Source: a virus
Direction: 5' to 3' (one strand)
Length of the DNA: 37,918 nucleotides
IMG/VR virus record: IMGVR_UViG_3300028388_002881
Span: 1 to 37,918 of that record
Shown here one piece after another: positions 37,018 through 37,918 of the stretch. A program made the position numbers and the translations under genes. The notes beneath the pieces were generated by a model that was not told the DNA's origin, did no database searches, and saw only the letters and a program-made list of their open reading frames with translations. How positions within the stretch are numbered: the stretch's first letter is position 1; every line of letters begins with the position of its first letter.

Positions 37018-37289
37018 CCGCGCGCCTTTCTGCGTCGGTGTCTCAGTAGCAGCCCGCGCGCCCGCCACACGTCGCGCAGGTAGGCCCGCCGGCAGTGCGC
37101 GTGCCGATGGTCGCGATCCCAGACAAACACCGCGTCAATCCAGCGCTCAGACGGCCAGCCCGCGCGATGCGAGCGACCGCTGATGCTCTCGTTGGCGTTG
37201 GTGTCGTCGCTGTTCGGCAGGCATTGGTTGGCCAACTGGCTCAGGGCGTCGCCGATCTTCGTGGCTCGCGATTGCCGTGGCAGGCGCAT
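37014..37289 (-). CDS. Hypothetical phage protein
   Basis: A 91-residue protein starting MRLPRQSRATKIGDALSQLA, with CLPNSDDTNANESISGRSHR, then WIDAVFVWDRDHRHAHCRRA and a basic end. The SDDTNANESISGRSH block is common in small proteins downstream of tail fibre genes. The start overlaps the previous stop (TGATG). The function is unknown. Confidence 0.65.
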   Translation of the reverse strand: MRLPRQSRATKIGDALSQLANQCLPNSDDTNANESISGRSHRAGWPSERWIDAVFVWDRDHRHAHCRRAYLRDVWRARGLLLRHRRRKARG

Positions 37290-37732
37290 CAGCCGAACAG
37301 GGCGTCCGCGTCGGTGTCGCTGATCGACAGGGCCGATTGCAGCAGCACCAGCAGCGGGGCCGTGCGGCGCACATGCGTCGTCGTCAACGCCTCGATCCGG
37401 GCAGCCAGACGTTCGGTGTCGTCGGTAATCGCGGCGGCCAGCGCGTCCGTGACGGCTTGCGGCAGGCTGGTCCCGCCCGCCCATGCTTCGGCCTCGGTTG
37501 CGGTGATGATGTCCGCGACATGGGCCGCGATTGCGAACTGGCCGCGCGTGACGCGCATGGTGGCGCGACGTTCTTCGATGCTCGGCTCAGGCGGCTTTGG
37601 CGTGGTGAACGTCTCACCATCCCATAGATCGCCGCGCCTGCCCGACCCCAGCGGCACCCAGTTGTCAGCCAGAGGCGCGTCTGATTCGGCCACGTTGGCG
37701 ACCACGCCGCTTTCAATGATTGCGTATTTCAT
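37289..37732 (-). CDS. Tail-fibre-associated hypothetical protein
   Basis: A 147-residue protein from ATG 37732 with GGAGGTG upstream: MKYAIIESGVVANVAESDAP, then a beta-rich part and RRATMRVTRGQFAIAAHVAD followed by a helical end (LLVLLQSALSISDTDADALF). The N-terminal KYAIIExGxVxNVxxxD pattern occurs in fibre-associated phage proteins. It follows the Gly-rich fibre gene directly. Confidence 0.65.
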   Translation of the reverse strand: MKYAIIESGVVANVAESDAPLADNWVPLGSGRRGDLWDGETFTTPKPPEPSIEERRATMRVTRGQFAIAAHVADIITATEAEAWAGGTSLPQAVTDALAAAITDDTERLAARIEALTTTHVRRTAPLLVLLQSALSISDTDADALFG

Positions 37733-37743
37733 CGCCACCTCCG

Positions 37744-37918
37744 TTACCAAGCCCAGACGCGCACGCGGCCAGCCGCCCCGTCGCCGCCGGTTGCGCTTAC
37801 CGAGCCGCCACCGCCGCCGCCGGGCGCTGTGCCGTCCCCGCCATTGCCCGCACCGCTAATTGCACCGTTTCCGCCATTTCCGCCCTCAAGCGATGTGCCT
37901 CCATCTCCGGGGCTAAAC
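37744..37918 (-). CDS. Glycine-rich tail fibre/receptor-binding protein, C-terminus only
   Basis: A partial gene cut by the window edge. The visible 57 residues are mostly Gly, Asn and Ser (GGNGGNGAISGAGNGGDG; PGGGGGGSVS) and end GRVRVWAW, the typical end of Gly-rich domains in phage tail fibres and central tail proteins. It is probably a distal tail or host-recognition protein. The stop is at 37744. Confidence 0.75.
   Translation of the reverse strand, partial: FSPGDGGTSLEGGNGGNGAISGAGNGGDGTAPGGGGGGSVSATGGDGAAGRVRVWAW

Noticed and set aside
1-37918. tRNA genes, integrase or att sites
   Set aside because: I saw no cloverleaf-like sequence with tRNA consensus arms, no tyrosine or serine recombinase motif, and no long direct repeats at the ends.

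Overview
The window looks like most of the genome of a temperate siphovirus-type (long, non-contractile tail) phage or prophage of a high-GC alphaproteobacterium, probably a Rhodobacterales/Paracoccus-like host. That host guess is an inference from base composition and from the general look of the small phage families; no host gene is present. I see no tRNA, rRNA, CRISPR array, insertion sequence, integrase or att site. Both window ends cut minus-strand genes: the tape measure at base 1 and a glycine-rich fibre-type protein at the right end. The missing distal tail genes (and perhaps an integrase) would fit between those two ends if the genome is circular or circularly permuted.

Layout, following transcription. 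(1) 27.93-28.51 kb is the switch: a small HTH repressor (28014-28307, +) lies between two pairs of a palindromic operator, TCCGCNNNNGCGGA. (2) Leftward from 27926 an unbroken minus-strand early operon runs to 19757: two small HTH proteins, a ParB-Dam methyltransferase, a nuclease-like protein, SSB, a VRR-NUC nuclease, an initiator-like HTH gene with three iterons inside it, an SF2 helicase, a TOPRIM primase, small HTH genes, one exported protein and finally a NusG-like antitermination factor. (3) The late operon follows on the same strand: HNH nuclease, ParB-DPPY methyltransferase, small and large terminase, portal, protease with nested scaffold, decoration protein, major capsid, adaptors, a three-gene glycosylation-like module, head closure, MuF-like head protein, tail completion, terminator, tail tube, a G/GT frameshift pair of tail chaperones and the tape measure. 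(4) Rightward from 28559 a plus-strand operon of short coupled genes runs to 34790: zinc-ribbon proteins, an ERF annealing protein, a DEDD exonuclease, NinB-like and Ref/HNH-like proteins, a third methyltransferase-like protein and repeat-rich accessory genes. (5) 37918-34766 (minus) is the fibre-to-lysis end of the late operon: Gly-rich fibre tail, small membrane proteins, endolysin, holin candidate and overlapping spanin-like genes, ending in a good intrinsic terminator.

The late operon carries accessory inserts (morons): an exported protein (2485-2868, +), a three-gene HTH cassette with its own promoter (5241-5958, +) and an AT-rich gene for a protein with a sigma-region-4-like HTH plus an RNA polymerase alpha-CTD-like domain (7027-7572, -). 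Two structural genes look damaged. The tape measure has lost a short conserved stretch with a change of frame near 2087, and the portal appears to lack about 60-70 internal residues. The element may therefore be a decaying prophage, or those two spots may be assembly errors. Other points of interest are the AAATTTT slippery site, the nested scaffold start, the iterons in the initiator gene, the operator pairs around the repressor and the NusG-like protein at the early/late junction.
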